From: Bradyrhizobium sp. ORS 278
GTDB lineage: Bacteria; Pseudomonadota; Alphaproteobacteria; Rhizobiales; Xanthobacteraceae
Direction: 5' to 3'
Length of the DNA stretch: 64,000 nt
Assembly (NCBI RefSeq): GCF_000026145.1
Contig: NC_009445.1
Span: 1,736,001 to 1,800,000, forward strand
The position numbers and the translations under genes were made by a program. Positions 17,158 to 33,070 of this stretch are shown here, in pieces. The stretch's first letter is position 1; every line of letters starts with the position of its first letter. Below the pieces are notes generated by a model. It searched no databases and was not told where the DNA came from. It saw only the letters and a program-made list of their open reading frames with translations.

Positions 17158-17191
17158 CGTCAATATTATTTGACGTCAATTTTGATTGACA
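17158..17191. promoter_or_regulatory. Two overlapping PpsR-like palindromes in the ppaA-bchF divergent promoter
   Basis: Box 1 (17158-17175) is CGT-N12-ACG and box 2 (17174-17191) is CGT-N12-ACA. Both contain the perfect core GTCAA-N6-TTGAC. Box 2 overlaps a TTGACA (17186-17191) that sits 17 bases before TAGCGT (17209-17214), a plausible sigma-70 promoter towards bchF. The boxes are 39 to 72 bases before the ppaA ATG on the other strand. PpsR/CrtJ sites have the form TGTcaa-N6-ttgACA and repress by covering promoters, so both directions are likely under PpsR control (inference). Confidence 0.6.
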
Positions 17192-17246
17192 CTCTTCCTG
17201 CCCAGGTCTAGCGTTTCCCCATCGGGCACGCACTCGGGGATTTGCG

Positions 17247-19219
<1,973 letters not shown>

Positions 19220-19220
19220 G

Positions 19221-20751
19221 ATGCAGCTGTCGGTCTGGACATATGAAGGCCCCCCGCACATCGGCGCGATGCGCATCGCCACCGCGATGCGCGACGTGCA
19301 CTACGTGCTGCACGCCCCGCAGGGCGACACCTACGCCGATCTGCTATTCACCATGATCGAGCGCCGCGACCGCCGGCCGCCGGTCACTTACACCACCTTC
19401 CAGGCGCGCGATCTCGGCGGCGACACTGCTGACCTGCTGCAGAGCGCGGCCCGCGCTGCCTACGAGCGCTTTCAGCCGCAGGCGATGCTGGTCGGCGCGT
19501 CCTGCACCGCCGAGCTGATCCAGGACGATCCCGGCGGGCTCGCGCAGGCGCTCCGGCTTCCGATTCCCGTGATCCCGCTCGAGCTGCCGGCCTATCAGCG
19601 CAAGGAGAATTGGGGCGCTTCGGAAACCTTCTACCGGATTGTACGGGCGTTGGCTGCGTCTTCCGCTGATGGCTCCCCCCGCCATGAACGGAAGGCGGGC
19701 GCCCGTCCAGTCTGCAACCTGCTTGGTCCGACGGCTCTCGGCTTCCGTCACCGCGACGACCTCGCGGAAGTGACCAGGCAGGTTGTGGAGCTCGGCATCG
19801 AGATCAACGTGGTGGCGCCGTGGAACGCGACGCCGGCCGATCTCGCCCGCCTGCCGCAGGCGGATTTCAACATCGTGCTCTATCCGGAGATCGCGCTGAC
19901 CGCGGCGCAATGGCTGAACCGCCAGTTCGGCCAGCCCTATACGAAGACGATCCCGATCGGCGTCGGCGCGACGCGCGACTTCATCAGGGAGGTCGCAGGC
20001 CTTGCCGGCGTCGATGCAGAGCCCGTTCTGTCACGCGCCGAGAGCCGCTTGCCGTGGTACTCGCGCTCGGTCGACTCGACCTATCTCACCGGCAAGCGCG
20101 TCTTCATCTTCGGCGATGCCACTCACGCCGTTGCCGCCGCGCGCGTGGCCACGCAGGAGCTCGGCTTCGAGGTCGTTGGCCTTGGCACCTATGCGCGCGA
20201 ATTCGCCCGCGAGATCCGCGAGGCCGCCGCGCTCTACGGCATCGAGCCTCTGATCACCGATGACTATCTGCAGGTCGAGGCCCGCGTCAGCGAACTGCGC
20301 CCTGAACTTGTGCTCGGCACGCAGATGGAGCGCCACATCGCCAAGCGGCTTGGCATTCCCTGCGCCGTGATTTCATCGCCGACTCACGTTCAGGATTTCC
20401 CCGCGCGCTACTCGCCGCAGATGGGGTTCGAAGGCGCGAACGTGCTTTTCGACACCTGGGTGCATCCGTTGATGATGGGCCTGGAGGAGCATCTGCTCGG
20501 CATGTTCCGCGAGGATCATGAGTTTGCTGATCACGCCCCGTCGCATCTCGGCGCAGCTCCTGCTGCGCCACCCCAGCAGCCGCAGCTGCGCGTGGTCGAG
20601 ACCGTCACCTCCACCGAGCTCGCCTGGGCATCCGACGCCGAGCGCGAGCTGACCAAGATTCCCTTCTTCGTGCGCGGCAAGGCGCGCCGCAACACCGAAC
20701 GCTTCGCGCGCGAGCGCAACGTCAACCTGATCACGCTCGAGACCTTGTACG

Positions 20752-20777
<26 letters not shown>
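19221..20777 (+). CDS. bchB: Light-independent protochlorophyllide reductase subunit B
   Basis: This 518-residue NifK-like subunit starts [20 protein letters not shown] and includes [13 protein letters not shown], whose Asp is the fourth ligand of the NB cluster in this family. The C-terminal 50 residues ([20 protein letters not shown]) form the conserved tail domain. It starts one base after the bchN stop and overlaps bchH by 26 bases. Confidence 0.96.
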
Positions 20778-25244
<4,467 letters not shown>

Positions 25245-25257
25245 GTGGGGCTGGCCG

Positions 25258-25959
25258 ATGACGACAGCGGAATATCTCGCCCGCCGCAGTGAAGTGGAGA
25301 CCTATTTCGACCGCACCGCGGTCGCAGCCTGGACGCGGCTGACCTCGGATGCGCCGGTCGGCCGCATCCGCGCCACCGTGCGCGCCGGCCGCGACGAGAT
25401 GCGGCGGACGCTGCTGTCGTGGCTGCCGCTCGATCTGCGCGGCGCGCGCATCCTCGATGCCGGTTGTGGTACGGGTAGCTTCTCCATCGAAGCCGCGCGG
25501 CGCGGCGCCGACGTCGTCGCCGTCGACATCTCGCCGACCCTGATCGAGATCGCGCAGCGCCGGCTGCCCGACGACATCAGCCGCAATGCGATCCGCTTCG
25601 TCGCCGGCGACATGCTCGATCCCAAGCACGGCGGCTTCAACTTCGTCGTCGCGATGGATTCCTTCATCCATTACCGCGCCGAGGATGCCGTGCGCATCGT
25701 CGCCGGCCTTTCGGGCCGCACCTCCGATGCGATTCTCATGACCTACGCGCCGCGCACGCCGCTGCTGGCGGTCATGCATGCGGTCGGCGGTCTGTTCCCA
25801 CGCGGCAACCGCGCGCCGTCGATCGAGCCGGTCGCGGAGCAGAAGCTGTCTCGGTTGATCGCTGAAAATCACGATCTCGCCGATTGGCGCTGCGCCCGCA
25901 GCTGCCGCATCGCCAACGGCTTCTACATCTCCCAGGCGCTGGAGCTCCGCCCGTCATGA
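25258..25959 (+). CDS. bchM: Magnesium-protoporphyrin O-methyltransferase
   Basis: This 233-residue SAM-dependent enzyme methylates Mg-protoporphyrin IX to its monomethyl ester, the substrate of both cyclases encoded further on (AcsF, BchE). The SAM-binding motif is ILDAGCGTGSFSIEAARRGA near 65-84, with VVAVDISP as motif II. It starts 13 bases after bchL and overlaps lhaA by ATGA. Confidence 0.95.
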   Translation: MTTAEYLARRSEVETYFDRTAVAAWTRLTSDAPVGRIRATVRAGRDEMRRTLLSWLPLDLRGARILDAGCGTGSFSIEAARRGADVVAVDISPTLIEIAQRRLPDDISRNAIRFVAGDMLDPKHGGFNFVVAMDSFIHYRAEDAVRIVAGLSGRTSDAILMTYAPRTPLLAVMHAVGGLFPRGNRAPSIEPVAEQKLSRLIAENHDLADWRCARSCRIANGFYISQALELRPS

Positions 25960-27386
25960 GCACGCGCGCGCCATCGTTCCTGCAACTGTGGACGCGGCTG
26001 TCGTCGCGCTATCTGCCGTTTGCGGATGCCGCCTCGACCGAGCTGCCGCTGTCGCGCCTGATGCGGCTGTCGCTGTTCCAGGTGTCGATCGGCATTTCTG
26101 TAGTGCTGCTCAACGGCACGCTCAACCGCGTCATGATCGTCGAGCTCGGCGTGCCCTCCTGGCTGGTCGCGACGATGGTGGCGCTGCCGCTGGTGTTCGC
26201 ACCGCTGCGCGTGCTGATCGGCTTCAAGTCCGACCATCACCGCTCCGTGCTCGGCTGGCGCCGTGTACCGTATATCTGGATGGGTACCCTGCTGCAGTTC
26301 GGCGGCCTCGCCATCATGCCGTTCGCGCTGCTGGTGCTGTCGGCCAGCGACTCGCCAGGACAAGTGATTGCCGGGCGCATCGGCGCAGCGCTGGCCTTCC
26401 TCTTGGTTGGTGCCGGCCTGCACACGACGCAGACCGCCGGCCTGTCACTTGCGACCGACATCGCGCCGGAGCACTCGCGCCCACGCGTTGTCGCCTTCCT
26501 CTATGTGATGCTGATGTTCGGCATGATGGCGAGCGCGCTGACTTTCGGCGGCGTCCTGGCCGATTTCAGCGAGATGCGGCTGATCCAGGTGATCCAGGGC
26601 GCGGCGCTGACCGAGATGGTGCTCAACGTCATCGCGCTGTGGAAGCAGGAGGCGCGTGATCCCTCGCGCACATCGGCGAGCCGCGAGCGGCCGCGCTTCG
26701 GCGATTCCTGGCGGCAGTTCCGCGAGGCCGGCGGCTCGATGCGCGTGCTGGTCGCGGTCGGGCTCGGCACCGCCGGCTTCACGATGCAGGACATCCTGCT
26801 CGAGCCATATGGCGCGGAGATCCTGCATCTCACCGTCGGCGAAACGACCGCGCTGACGGCCTTGTTCGCGGCGGGCACGCTCGCCGGCTTCGGCCTCTCC
26901 GCGCGCCGTCTGGGCAAGGGCTCCGATCCCTACCGCATCGCCGCGCTCGGCGGGCTCGTGGGCCTGTTCGCCTTCTCAGCCGTCATCTTCTCGGCCCCGT
27001 TGGCCTCGCCGCTGGTGTTCAGGATCGGCACGACGCTCATCGGCTTCGGCGGCGGTCTGTTCGCGGTGGGCACGCTGACGGCTGCGATGGCTTTGGTGCA
27101 GAACGGCGAGAGCGGCCTTGCGCTCGGCGCCTGGGGCGCGGTGCAGGCGACGGCGGCAGGAGTTGCCATCGCTGGCGGCGGTGCCATTCGCGATGTGATG
27201 TCACAACTCGCGATGGACGGCCGCCTTGGCGTTGCGCTCGCGGGGCCGGCGACCGGCTACAGCATCGTCTACCACGTCGAGATCGCGCTGCTCTTCGTCA
27301 CGCTGGCGGTTATCGGGCCGCTGGTGCGGCGGCGGGCGGCGGAGCCGCAGCAATTACAATTCGGAATCGCGGAATTTCCAGGTTAG
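25956..27386 (+). CDS. lhaA: LhaA/PucC-family LH1 assembly protein
   Basis: This 476-residue, 12-helix protein of the BCD family is needed for LH1 assembly in other purple bacteria. The family motif is GTLNRVMIVELGVPSWLV, and the N-terminal SRYLPFADAASTELPLSRLMRLS is typical of LhaA. ATG 25956 overlaps the bchM stop; the upstream extension of the frame is shadow over bchM. It lies before puhA, as in Rhodobacter and Rhodopseudomonas. Confidence 0.93.
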   Translation: MSTRAPSFLQLWTRLSSRYLPFADAASTELPLSRLMRLSLFQVSIGISVVLLNGTLNRVMIVELGVPSWLVATMVALPLVFAPLRVLIGFKSDHHRSVLGWRRVPYIWMGTLLQFGGLAIMPFALLVLSASDSPGQVIAGRIGAALAFLLVGAGLHTTQTAGLSLATDIAPEHSRPRVVAFLYVMLMFGMMASALTFGGVLADFSEMRLIQVIQGAALTEMVLNVIALWKQEARDPSRTSASRERPRFGDSWRQFREAGGSMRVLVAVGLGTAGFTMQDILLEPYGAEILHLTVGETTALTALFAAGTLAGFGLSARRLGKGSDPYRIAALGGLVGLFAFSAVIFSAPLASPLVFRIGTTLIGFGGGLFAVGTLTAAMALVQNGESGLALGAWGAVQATAAGVAIAGGGAIRDVMSQLAMDGRLGVALAGPATGYSIVYHVEIALLFVTLAVIGPLVRRRAAEPQQLQFGIAEFPG

Positions 27387-27405
27387 CCCAGTCGGGGAGG
27401 AAGCC

Positions 27406-28185
27406 ATGACGTCTTTCACGAGCTACATCGATGTCGCACAGGTGGTGCTTTACGGATTCTGGATATTCTTCGCAGCCCTGATCTTCTACCTGCATGGCGA
27501 GGACAAGCGCGAAGGCTATCCCTTGGTGTCCGAGGGCCGAACCGGCCGGCAAGTCCCGTCGACCGGTCACGGCTTCCCGTCGCCGCCATCGCCGAAGACC
27601 TACCATATGCATGGCGGCCGCACCGCCACCTTGCCGAACTTTGCGAATGACCGCGCCGATGCACCGGTGACCCCGATGTACCCCTGGCCGGGCACGCCCT
27701 ATCTGCCGGCCGGCAATCCGATGCTCGATGGCGTCGGCCCGGGCTCCTACGCGGCGCGAAAGGACGAACCGGAACTGACCATGGACAACATCCCGGCGAT
27801 CGTGCCGCTGCGCGTCGACGGCAGCATCTTCATCGCAACGGAGGATCCCGATCCGCGCGGCATGCCGGTGTTCGGGTTCGACGGCAAGCTCGGCGGCAAG
27901 GTGCGTGAAGTGTGGGTCGATCGCGCCGAGATGCTGATCCGCTATCTCGAGGTTGAAGTCGACAGCATCGTCGGACGTCACGTGCTGCTGCCGATGACCA
28001 TGTGCGTCGTCGACCGGTCGCGGAAGGCGGTGCTGGTCGATTCCATCCTCGGCTCGCAATTTGCCAACGTGCCCGGCCTCGCCAATGCCGACCAGGTCAC
28101 GAAGCTCGAGGAGGACAAGATCGTCGGCTACTACGGTGCCGGCTACCTTTATGCGACCGCCGCGCGCCAGGAGCCGCTGCTGTGA
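27406..28185 (+). CDS. puhA: Photosynthetic reaction centre H subunit
   Basis: This 259-residue H subunit has one N-terminal membrane helix (VVLYGFWIFFAALIFYLHGEDKREGYPL), with the rest a PRC-barrel cytoplasmic domain (LGGKVREVWVDRAEMLIRYLEVE). It caps the L/M core and helps proton delivery to QB. ATG 27406 has GGGGAGGAAG upstream. The puhB GTG overlaps its stop by four bases. Confidence 0.97.
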   Translation: MTSFTSYIDVAQVVLYGFWIFFAALIFYLHGEDKREGYPLVSEGRTGRQVPSTGHGFPSPPSPKTYHMHGGRTATLPNFANDRADAPVTPMYPWPGTPYLPAGNPMLDGVGPGSYAARKDEPELTMDNIPAIVPLRVDGSIFIATEDPDPRGMPVFGFDGKLGGKVREVWVDRAEMLIRYLEVEVDSIVGRHVLLPMTMCVVDRSRKAVLVDSILGSQFANVPGLANADQVTKLEEDKIVGYYGAGYLYATAARQEPLL

Positions 28186-28832
28186 GCACGCGCCGGAATG
28201 ATCAGCTGATGCTGCCGGCAGGCGAGCGCCTGTTGTGGCAGGGACAGCCGAAGGTGAAGGCGCTGCTGCTGCGCGTCTTCCACCTGCGCCTGGTGCTCGC
28301 TTATTTCGCGGCACTGTTCGGTGCCCGCGTGGTGACGGGTGCGTTGGATCACCAGCCGCTCTCTCTGTCACTGGCCAGCGCGTCGTCGCTGGTCGTACCA
28401 CTGGCGATCGCGACCGCGCTGCTCACCGGCCTCGCGGTGCTCTACAGCCGCACCACCCGCTACACCATCACCTCCAGGCGCGTGCTGCTGCAGTTCGGCG
28501 CCGTGCTGCCGATGACCTTGAACGTGCCGTTCAAGCAGGTCTCGCGCGCCGACGTGAAGCTGTTCTCCGATGGCTCCGGTGATCTGCCGCTCGGCGTGAC
28601 CGCGCAGCAGCGGCTGTCGTACCTCTTGCTGTGGCCGCATGCGCGTCCCTGGCGGCTGAACGAGGTCGAGCCGATGCTGCGCGGCGTACCGAAAGCCTGC
28701 GAGGTGGCCGAGATCCTCGCGAAGGCGCTGGTCGCGGCGTCGGATGGTGCTGTGACGGCGCAGCCGATCGCCGCAGGCAACGACCAGCCGCAAGGTGCGT
28801 CGCCGGCCGGCGCGGTCGCCAGCGCGGCGTGA
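28182..28832 (+). CDS. puhB: Photosynthetic complex assembly protein PuhB
   Basis: This 216-residue protein has two membrane helices (about 30-50 and 60-85) followed by a PH-like domain (YSRTTRYTITSRRVLLQFGA), as in PuhB, which promotes reaction-centre assembly in Rhodobacter. The start is GTG 28182, overlapping the puhA TGA as GTGA. ATG 28209 (MLPAGERLLW) is the alternative. The C-terminus is an Ala/Gly/Pro-rich tail. Confidence 0.88.
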   Translation: MSTRRNDQLMLPAGERLLWQGQPKVKALLLRVFHLRLVLAYFAALFGARVVTGALDHQPLSLSLASASSLVVPLAIATALLTGLAVLYSRTTRYTITSRRVLLQFGAVLPMTLNVPFKQVSRADVKLFSDGSGDLPLGVTAQQRLSYLLLWPHARPWRLNEVEPMLRGVPKACEVAEILAKALVAASDGAVTAQPIAAGNDQPQGASPAGAVASAA

Positions 28833-28845
28833 CGAGGAGGATGCC

Positions 28846-29337
28846 ATGAGCCAAGCCGAGGGCCATGCCGGACTTCAAGTCGAGCATCACGCCGAACCCG
28901 ACATCGTCATTCCGAAGGGCGCGCTCCGCGCGGCCATCGCTCTGGTGCTTTTCTCCCTGGTCGCGGCCGGCGTCGGCCGCTGGACGGGCGTAGGCGCCGT
29001 CCACACCGATCACGTTGCCGCGGTGCAGACCGTCGCGCTCCGGTTCGTGGACCGTCCCGATGGTGGCATCTCCGTCGTGGCGCCCGACAGCGGCAAGGTG
29101 GTTGGAGTCGTCGAGGCCGGTGGCGACGGCCTGCTGCGCACGGTTCTGCGCAGCATGGCGTTCGACCGCCAGCGTCACGCGATCGGCTCGGGGCCGGCCT
29201 TTACGATCAACCGCTGGGCCGACGGCCGCATGAGCCTTGACGATCCGTCGACCGGACGCCGCGTCGATCTCGGGCCGTTCGGTAACGACAGCAAGCGCCG
29301 GTTCACGGAGCTGATGACGATGGGAGAAACGCGATGA
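28846..29337 (+). CDS. puhC: Photosynthetic complex assembly protein PuhC
   Basis: This 163-residue protein has one membrane helix (GALRAAIALVLFSLVAAGVGR, about 30-50) and a periplasmic domain beginning with ALRFVDRPDGGISV, as in PuhC, which supports LH1-RC reorganisation. ATG 28846 is preceded by GAGGAGG eight bases upstream. The next gene overlaps by ATGA. Confidence 0.88.
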   Translation: MSQAEGHAGLQVEHHAEPDIVIPKGALRAAIALVLFSLVAAGVGRWTGVGAVHTDHVAAVQTVALRFVDRPDGGISVVAPDSGKVVGVVEAGGDGLLRTVLRSMAFDRQRHAIGSGPAFTINRWADGRMSLDDPSTGRRVDLGPFGNDSKRRFTELMTMGETR

Positions 29338-29639
29338 GAGGATTATGGGCCAACGAGCCCCGCAGCTTCGACATCGGCTGCAGCATCGAGGTCGAGCAGA
29401 CCTCCGAGTCCCTGCATGCCCATGTCACGCTCGACCGTGACGTCAACATCCGCCCGGGCGACGAGGTGGTCATCCACGGCGAGCCGATCACGGTCAAGTT
29501 CGGCGAGCAGCTCAACCTGCGCCGCACCGCCACGGTCGTTCGCGCCGGTCCGGTCAAGCGCATGATGATGCATGTCGCGGGCTATCTCGAACTCACGGAA
29601 TTGTACGACGTCAGCTTTTCGGACGGGAGGGTCAGATGA
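29334..29639 (+). CDS. Conserved protein of the puhC-acsF interval, function unknown
   Basis: This 101-residue soluble protein has a beta-rich central part ([33 protein letters not shown] in three strand-turn units) and no membrane segment or known catalytic motif. It overlaps puhC (ATGA) and acsF (ATGA) on either side, so it is translated with them. Small proteins at this place are conserved in related purple bacteria. Partnership with AcsF or the RC assembly factors is a guess from context. Confidence 0.75.
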   Translation: MRGLWANEPRSFDIGCSIEVEQTSESLHAHVTLDRDVNIRPGDEVVIHGEPITVKFGEQLNLRRTATVVRAGPVKRMMMHVAGYLELTELYDVSFSDGRVR

Positions 29640-30697
29640 TCGCAATGGAAGGCGGATCCGGCAATATCTCCACCAAGATGGCGCTGGAGGACACGATCCT
29701 CACGCCGCGCTTCTACACCACCGATTTCGCGGCCATGGACCGACTGAACGTCGACCTGGTGCGCCGCGAATGGGATGCGGTCATGGCCGAGCTGCGCGCC
29801 GACCACAACCGCAAGCACTTCGTGCGTACGCCGGAATTCGACAAGGATCTGAACGAGCTGCCGGAGGCTCTTCGCGCCGAGTTCAAGGACTTCCTGGTGT
29901 CGTCGCTCACGGCCGAATTCTCCGGCTGCGTGCTCTATGCCGAGATCAAGAAGCGGATCACCAATCCCGACATCCGCGAGCTGTTCCAGTTCATGAGCCG
30001 CGACGAGGCGCGCCATGCCGGCTTCATCAACGAGATCCTCAAGGATCATGGCATCGGCGTCGATCTCGGCTTCCTCACCAAGACGAAGAAGTACACCTAC
30101 TTCAAGCCGAAGTTCATCTTCTACGCGACCTATCTGTCGGAGAAGATCGGCTATGCCCGCTACATCACGATCTATCGCCAGATGGAGCGGCATCCGGAGC
30201 GCCAGTTCCACCCGATCTTCAAGTGGTTCGAGCGGTGGTGCAACGACGAGTTCCGGCACGGCGAGGCGTTCGCGCTGCTGATGCGCGCCGACCCGAAGCT
30301 ATTGAGCGGCTACAACAAGCTCTGGATCAAGTTCTTCCTGCTGGCGGTGTTCGCCACCATGCATGTCCGCGACCACATGCGCCCCGCCTTCTACGAGGCG
30401 TTGGGCATGCCGCCGGACGAGTACGACATGCGGGTGTTCCGCATCACCTCGGAGATCTCGCGCCAGGTCTTCCCGGTGATGCTCGACATCGACAATCCGC
30501 GCTTCTGGGAAGGCTTGAAGCGGCTGCGCGAGATCTCGGAGGCGATTGCCGAGGCGAAGGCGCAGGGCGGTATCATGGGCACGCTCAAGCGGGCCGTGCT
30601 GCCGCTCAAGGCTGCGCTGACCTTCGGCCGGCTGTACATGCTGCCGGCCAAGAACAACGAGCTGCCACGGGAGATCAGGCTGCAACCCGCCTGGTGA
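29636..30697 (+). CDS. acsF: Aerobic Mg-protoporphyrin IX monomethyl ester cyclase AcsF
   Basis: This 353-residue di-iron oxygenase forms the isocyclic ring E using O2. Ferritin-like iron motifs are [27 protein letters not shown] (ExxH) and [12 protein letters not shown] (ExxH). It complements the oxygen-independent BchE encoded at 33071, so bacteriochlorophyll can be made with or without oxygen. It overlaps the preceding small gene by ATGA and precedes puhE by 13 bases. Confidence 0.96.
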   Translation: MIAMEGGSGNISTKMALEDTILTPRFYTTDFAAMDRLNVDLVRREWDAVMAELRADHNRKHFVRTPEFDKDLNELPEALRAEFKDFLVSSLTAEFSGCVLYAEIKKRITNPDIRELFQFMSRDEARHAGFINEILKDHGIGVDLGFLTKTKKYTYFKPKFIFYATYLSEKIGYARYITIYRQMERHPERQFHPIFKWFERWCNDEFRHGEAFALLMRADPKLLSGYNKLWIKFFLLAVFATMHVRDHMRPAFYEALGMPPDEYDMRVFRITSEISRQVFPVMLDIDNPRFWEGLKRLREISEAIAEAKAQGGIMGTLKRAVLPLKAALTFGRLYMLPAKNNELPREIRLQPAW

Positions 30698-30710
30698 CAA
30701 GGAGCCGGCC

Positions 30711-31766
30711 ATGGGCGCGACCGCGATTGCCATACCCTATGTCGTGTTCGTCTGGTGGTTCTCGACCGGCGCCGTGCTGGCGCTGGTCGGGCTCGCCGCC
30801 CGCTTTCCGGCCGCGTTCAAATGGGGCACGGCCGCGGCCTTCGTCGCGGCCCTGTCTGGCGTCGCGGTGTCGAGCCAGGCCGCCGAGGACGCCAATGCCT
30901 ATTGCGCCTTTACCTGCGCGATCCTGCTGTGGGGCACGGTGGAGATGTCGCTGCTCGCCGGCTGGATCACCGGCCCGCGGCCCGAGCCATGTCCGCGCGA
31001 CTGCACGCCGGCCTCGCGCGTCGGCTTCGCGCTGCAGGCGATCGCCTATCATGAGCTGGCGCTGATTGCGACTGCCGGACTCGTGTTCGCGGTCACGTCG
31101 GGCGCGCCCAACCGCCTGAGCTGGTGGACCTTCGCGGCACTGCTGGTGCTCAGACAGAGCGCGAAGATCAACCTTTTTCTTGGCGTACGCACCCTGAATG
31201 ACGAGCTGCTTCCGCAGCAGGTCCGCTTCATGCGCAGCTATTTCGCCAAGAAATCCACGAACCTGCTGTTTCCGTTCTCGATCGCGGCGGCGACCACGGC
31301 GACCGTGCTGGTCGCCGCCGCCGCGCTCGGGGCCAAATCCTCGTTCGACGGCGTGGCGCTGTCGCTGCTGGCGTCGCTGATCGCGCTTGGCCTGCTCGAA
31401 CATGGCTTCATGGCGCTGCCGATGCCGGTCATCAATCTCTGGCGCTGGGGCGCGCCGGTCGAGCCGGCGATGGCGGCCGTCGCCGCGCTCCCGGCCCCGG
31501 CCCCGATTACGCCGATGACGCGGCCGGTGCTGGCCGTCGTGCCGCCGGCGCCCGAGGCCGAGCGTCACGTGCCTGCGCCCAAGCCGTCGATGTCGGCGCA
31601 GAAGACTGCGGCCGCCTTGGCGCGGCAGCGGCTCGAGGAGCAGTTCCGCCAGGCCTATCGCCAGGCCCGCGCTGATGCGCAGGCGCAAACCATCACCGGA
31701 CTGGCCGCGGTGTCGGTCACGCCGCCGGTCGATCCGAACACGACAGCACAGGGGGGAGTACCATGA
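30711..31766 (+). CDS. puhE: PuhE, photosynthetic complex assembly membrane protein
   Basis: This 351-residue protein has about seven hydrophobic segments in its first 240 residues, then a Pro/Ala-rich cytoplasmic tail with a charged helix ([20 protein letters not shown]). The core [21 protein letters not shown] is the PuhE signature. In Rhodobacter, PuhE modulates bacteriochlorophyll production. The tail is longer than the family core requires. It overlaps hemA by ATGA. Confidence 0.87.
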   Translation: MGATAIAIPYVVFVWWFSTGAVLALVGLAARFPAAFKWGTAAAFVAALSGVAVSSQAAEDANAYCAFTCAILLWGTVEMSLLAGWITGPRPEPCPRDCTPASRVGFALQAIAYHELALIATAGLVFAVTSGAPNRLSWWTFAALLVLRQSAKINLFLGVRTLNDELLPQQVRFMRSYFAKKSTNLLFPFSIAAATTATVLVAAAALGAKSSFDGVALSLLASLIALGLLEHGFMALPMPVINLWRWGAPVEPAMAAVAALPAPAPITPMTRPVLAVVPPAPEAERHVPAPKPSMSAQKTAAALARQRLEEQFRQAYRQARADAQAQTITGLAAVSVTPPVDPNTTAQGGVP

Positions 31767-32974
31767 ACTACGAAGACTATTTCCGCCGCCAGCTCGACGG
31801 CCTCCGGCGCGAGGGACGCTACCGCGTCTTCGCCGACCTCGAGCGCAAGGCCGGCGCCTTCCCGCGCGCGACCTACCGCGGTCCGCATGGCGAGCGCGAG
31901 GTCTCGGTGTGGTGCTCCAACGATTATCTCGGCATGGGCCAGCATCCGAAGGTGCTGGAGGTGATGCACGAGGCGCTCGACCGCTGCGGCGCCGGCGCCG
32001 GCGGCACCCGCAACATCAGCGGTACCAACCACTATCATATTCTGCTGGAAGAAGAGCTCGCCGACCTCCACGGCAAGCAGGCCGCGCTCTTGTTCAACTC
32101 CGGCTACGTCTCGAACTGGACCTCGCTGTCGACGCTCGCGGGGCGCATGCCCGGCTGCGTCATCCTCTCCGACGAGCTCAACCACGCCTCGATGATCGAG
32201 GGCATCCGCCACAGCCGCTGCGAGACCCGGATCTGGCGCCACAACGACGTCGCCGATCTCCGTGACAAGCTGTCGGATCTCGACCCCAAGGTGCCGAAGC
32301 TGATCGCCTTCGAGAGCGTCTATTCAATGGATGGCGACATCTCGCCGATCTCCGACATCTGCGACGTCGCCGACGAATACAACGCGATGACCTATCTCGA
32401 TGAGGTCCATGCCGTCGGCCTGTACGGCCCGCGCGGCGGCGGCATCTCCGAGCGCGACGGCGTCGCCGACCGGCTGACCGTCATCGAGGGCACGCTCGCC
32501 AAGGCGTTCGGCGTGATCGGCGGCTACATCACGGCGTCCAACACGGTCTGCGACTTCGTCCGCAGCTTCGCCTCCGGCTTCATCTTCTCGAGCTCGCTGC
32601 CGCCGGCCGTGGCCGCCGGCGCGCTGACCAGCATCCGCCACCTCAAGGCCAGCAATCATGAGCGCGCCCGGCATCAGGATCGCGTCGCGCGGCTGCGGCG
32701 CCGGCTCGACGAGGCGGGCGTCAGCCATCTCGACAATCCCAGCCACATCGTGCCGGTGATGGTGCGCGACCCTGTGCTGTGCAAGCGGATCAGCGACATC
32801 CTGCTCGACCGCTACGGCGTCTATGTGCAGCCGATCAACTATCCGACGGTGCCGCGTGGCACCGAGCGGCTGCGCATCACCCCGTCGCCCTATCACTCCG
32901 ACGAGGACATCGAGCATCTGGTCTCGGCGCTGTCCGAGATCTGGGCGGAGATGGGCTTGGCGCAGGCGGCCTGA
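31763..32974 (+). CDS. hemA: 5-aminolevulinate synthase
   Basis: This 403-residue PLP enzyme condenses glycine and succinyl-CoA to ALA, the tetrapyrrole precursor. Motifs include [13 protein letters not shown], the glycine loop [27 protein letters not shown] and the PLP lysine in [15 protein letters not shown]. The copy inside the photosynthesis operon ties precursor supply to pigment synthesis. ATG 31763 overlaps the puhE stop. Confidence 0.96.
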   Translation: MNYEDYFRRQLDGLRREGRYRVFADLERKAGAFPRATYRGPHGEREVSVWCSNDYLGMGQHPKVLEVMHEALDRCGAGAGGTRNISGTNHYHILLEEELADLHGKQAALLFNSGYVSNWTSLSTLAGRMPGCVILSDELNHASMIEGIRHSRCETRIWRHNDVADLRDKLSDLDPKVPKLIAFESVYSMDGDISPISDICDVADEYNAMTYLDEVHAVGLYGPRGGGISERDGVADRLTVIEGTLAKAFGVIGGYITASNTVCDFVRSFASGFIFSSSLPPAVAAGALTSIRHLKASNHERARHQDRVARLRRRLDEAGVSHLDNPSHIVPVMVRDPVLCKRISDILLDRYGVYVQPINYPTVPRGTERLRITPSPYHSDEDIEHLVSALSEIWAEMGLAQAA

Positions 32975-32996
32975 TTCAGCGCGATCCGCGCGGCGT

Positions 32997-33054
32997 TTGC
33001 GCCAGATCAATTTGTCAATCCAGCTTGACGTTAGGATGTCAGGACAAATTGATA
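32997..33054 (+). promoter_or_regulatory. bchE promoter with FixK/FNR box and two PpsR-like boxes
   Basis: The palindrome TTGCGCCAGATCAA (32997-33010) matches the FixK/FNR form TTG(A/C)-N6-(T/G)CAA. TAGGAT (33032-33037) lies where a -10 would be if the box centre is at about -41.5, giving a start near 33045, 26 bases before the ATG. A PpsR-like box TGT-N12-ACG with perfect GTCAA-N6-TTGAC core lies at 33013-33030, and a weaker TGT-N12-ATA at 33037-33054. The layout predicts activation by low oxygen and repression by PpsR. Confidence 0.6.
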
Positions 33055-33070
33055 ACCGGGGGAGAACGCC

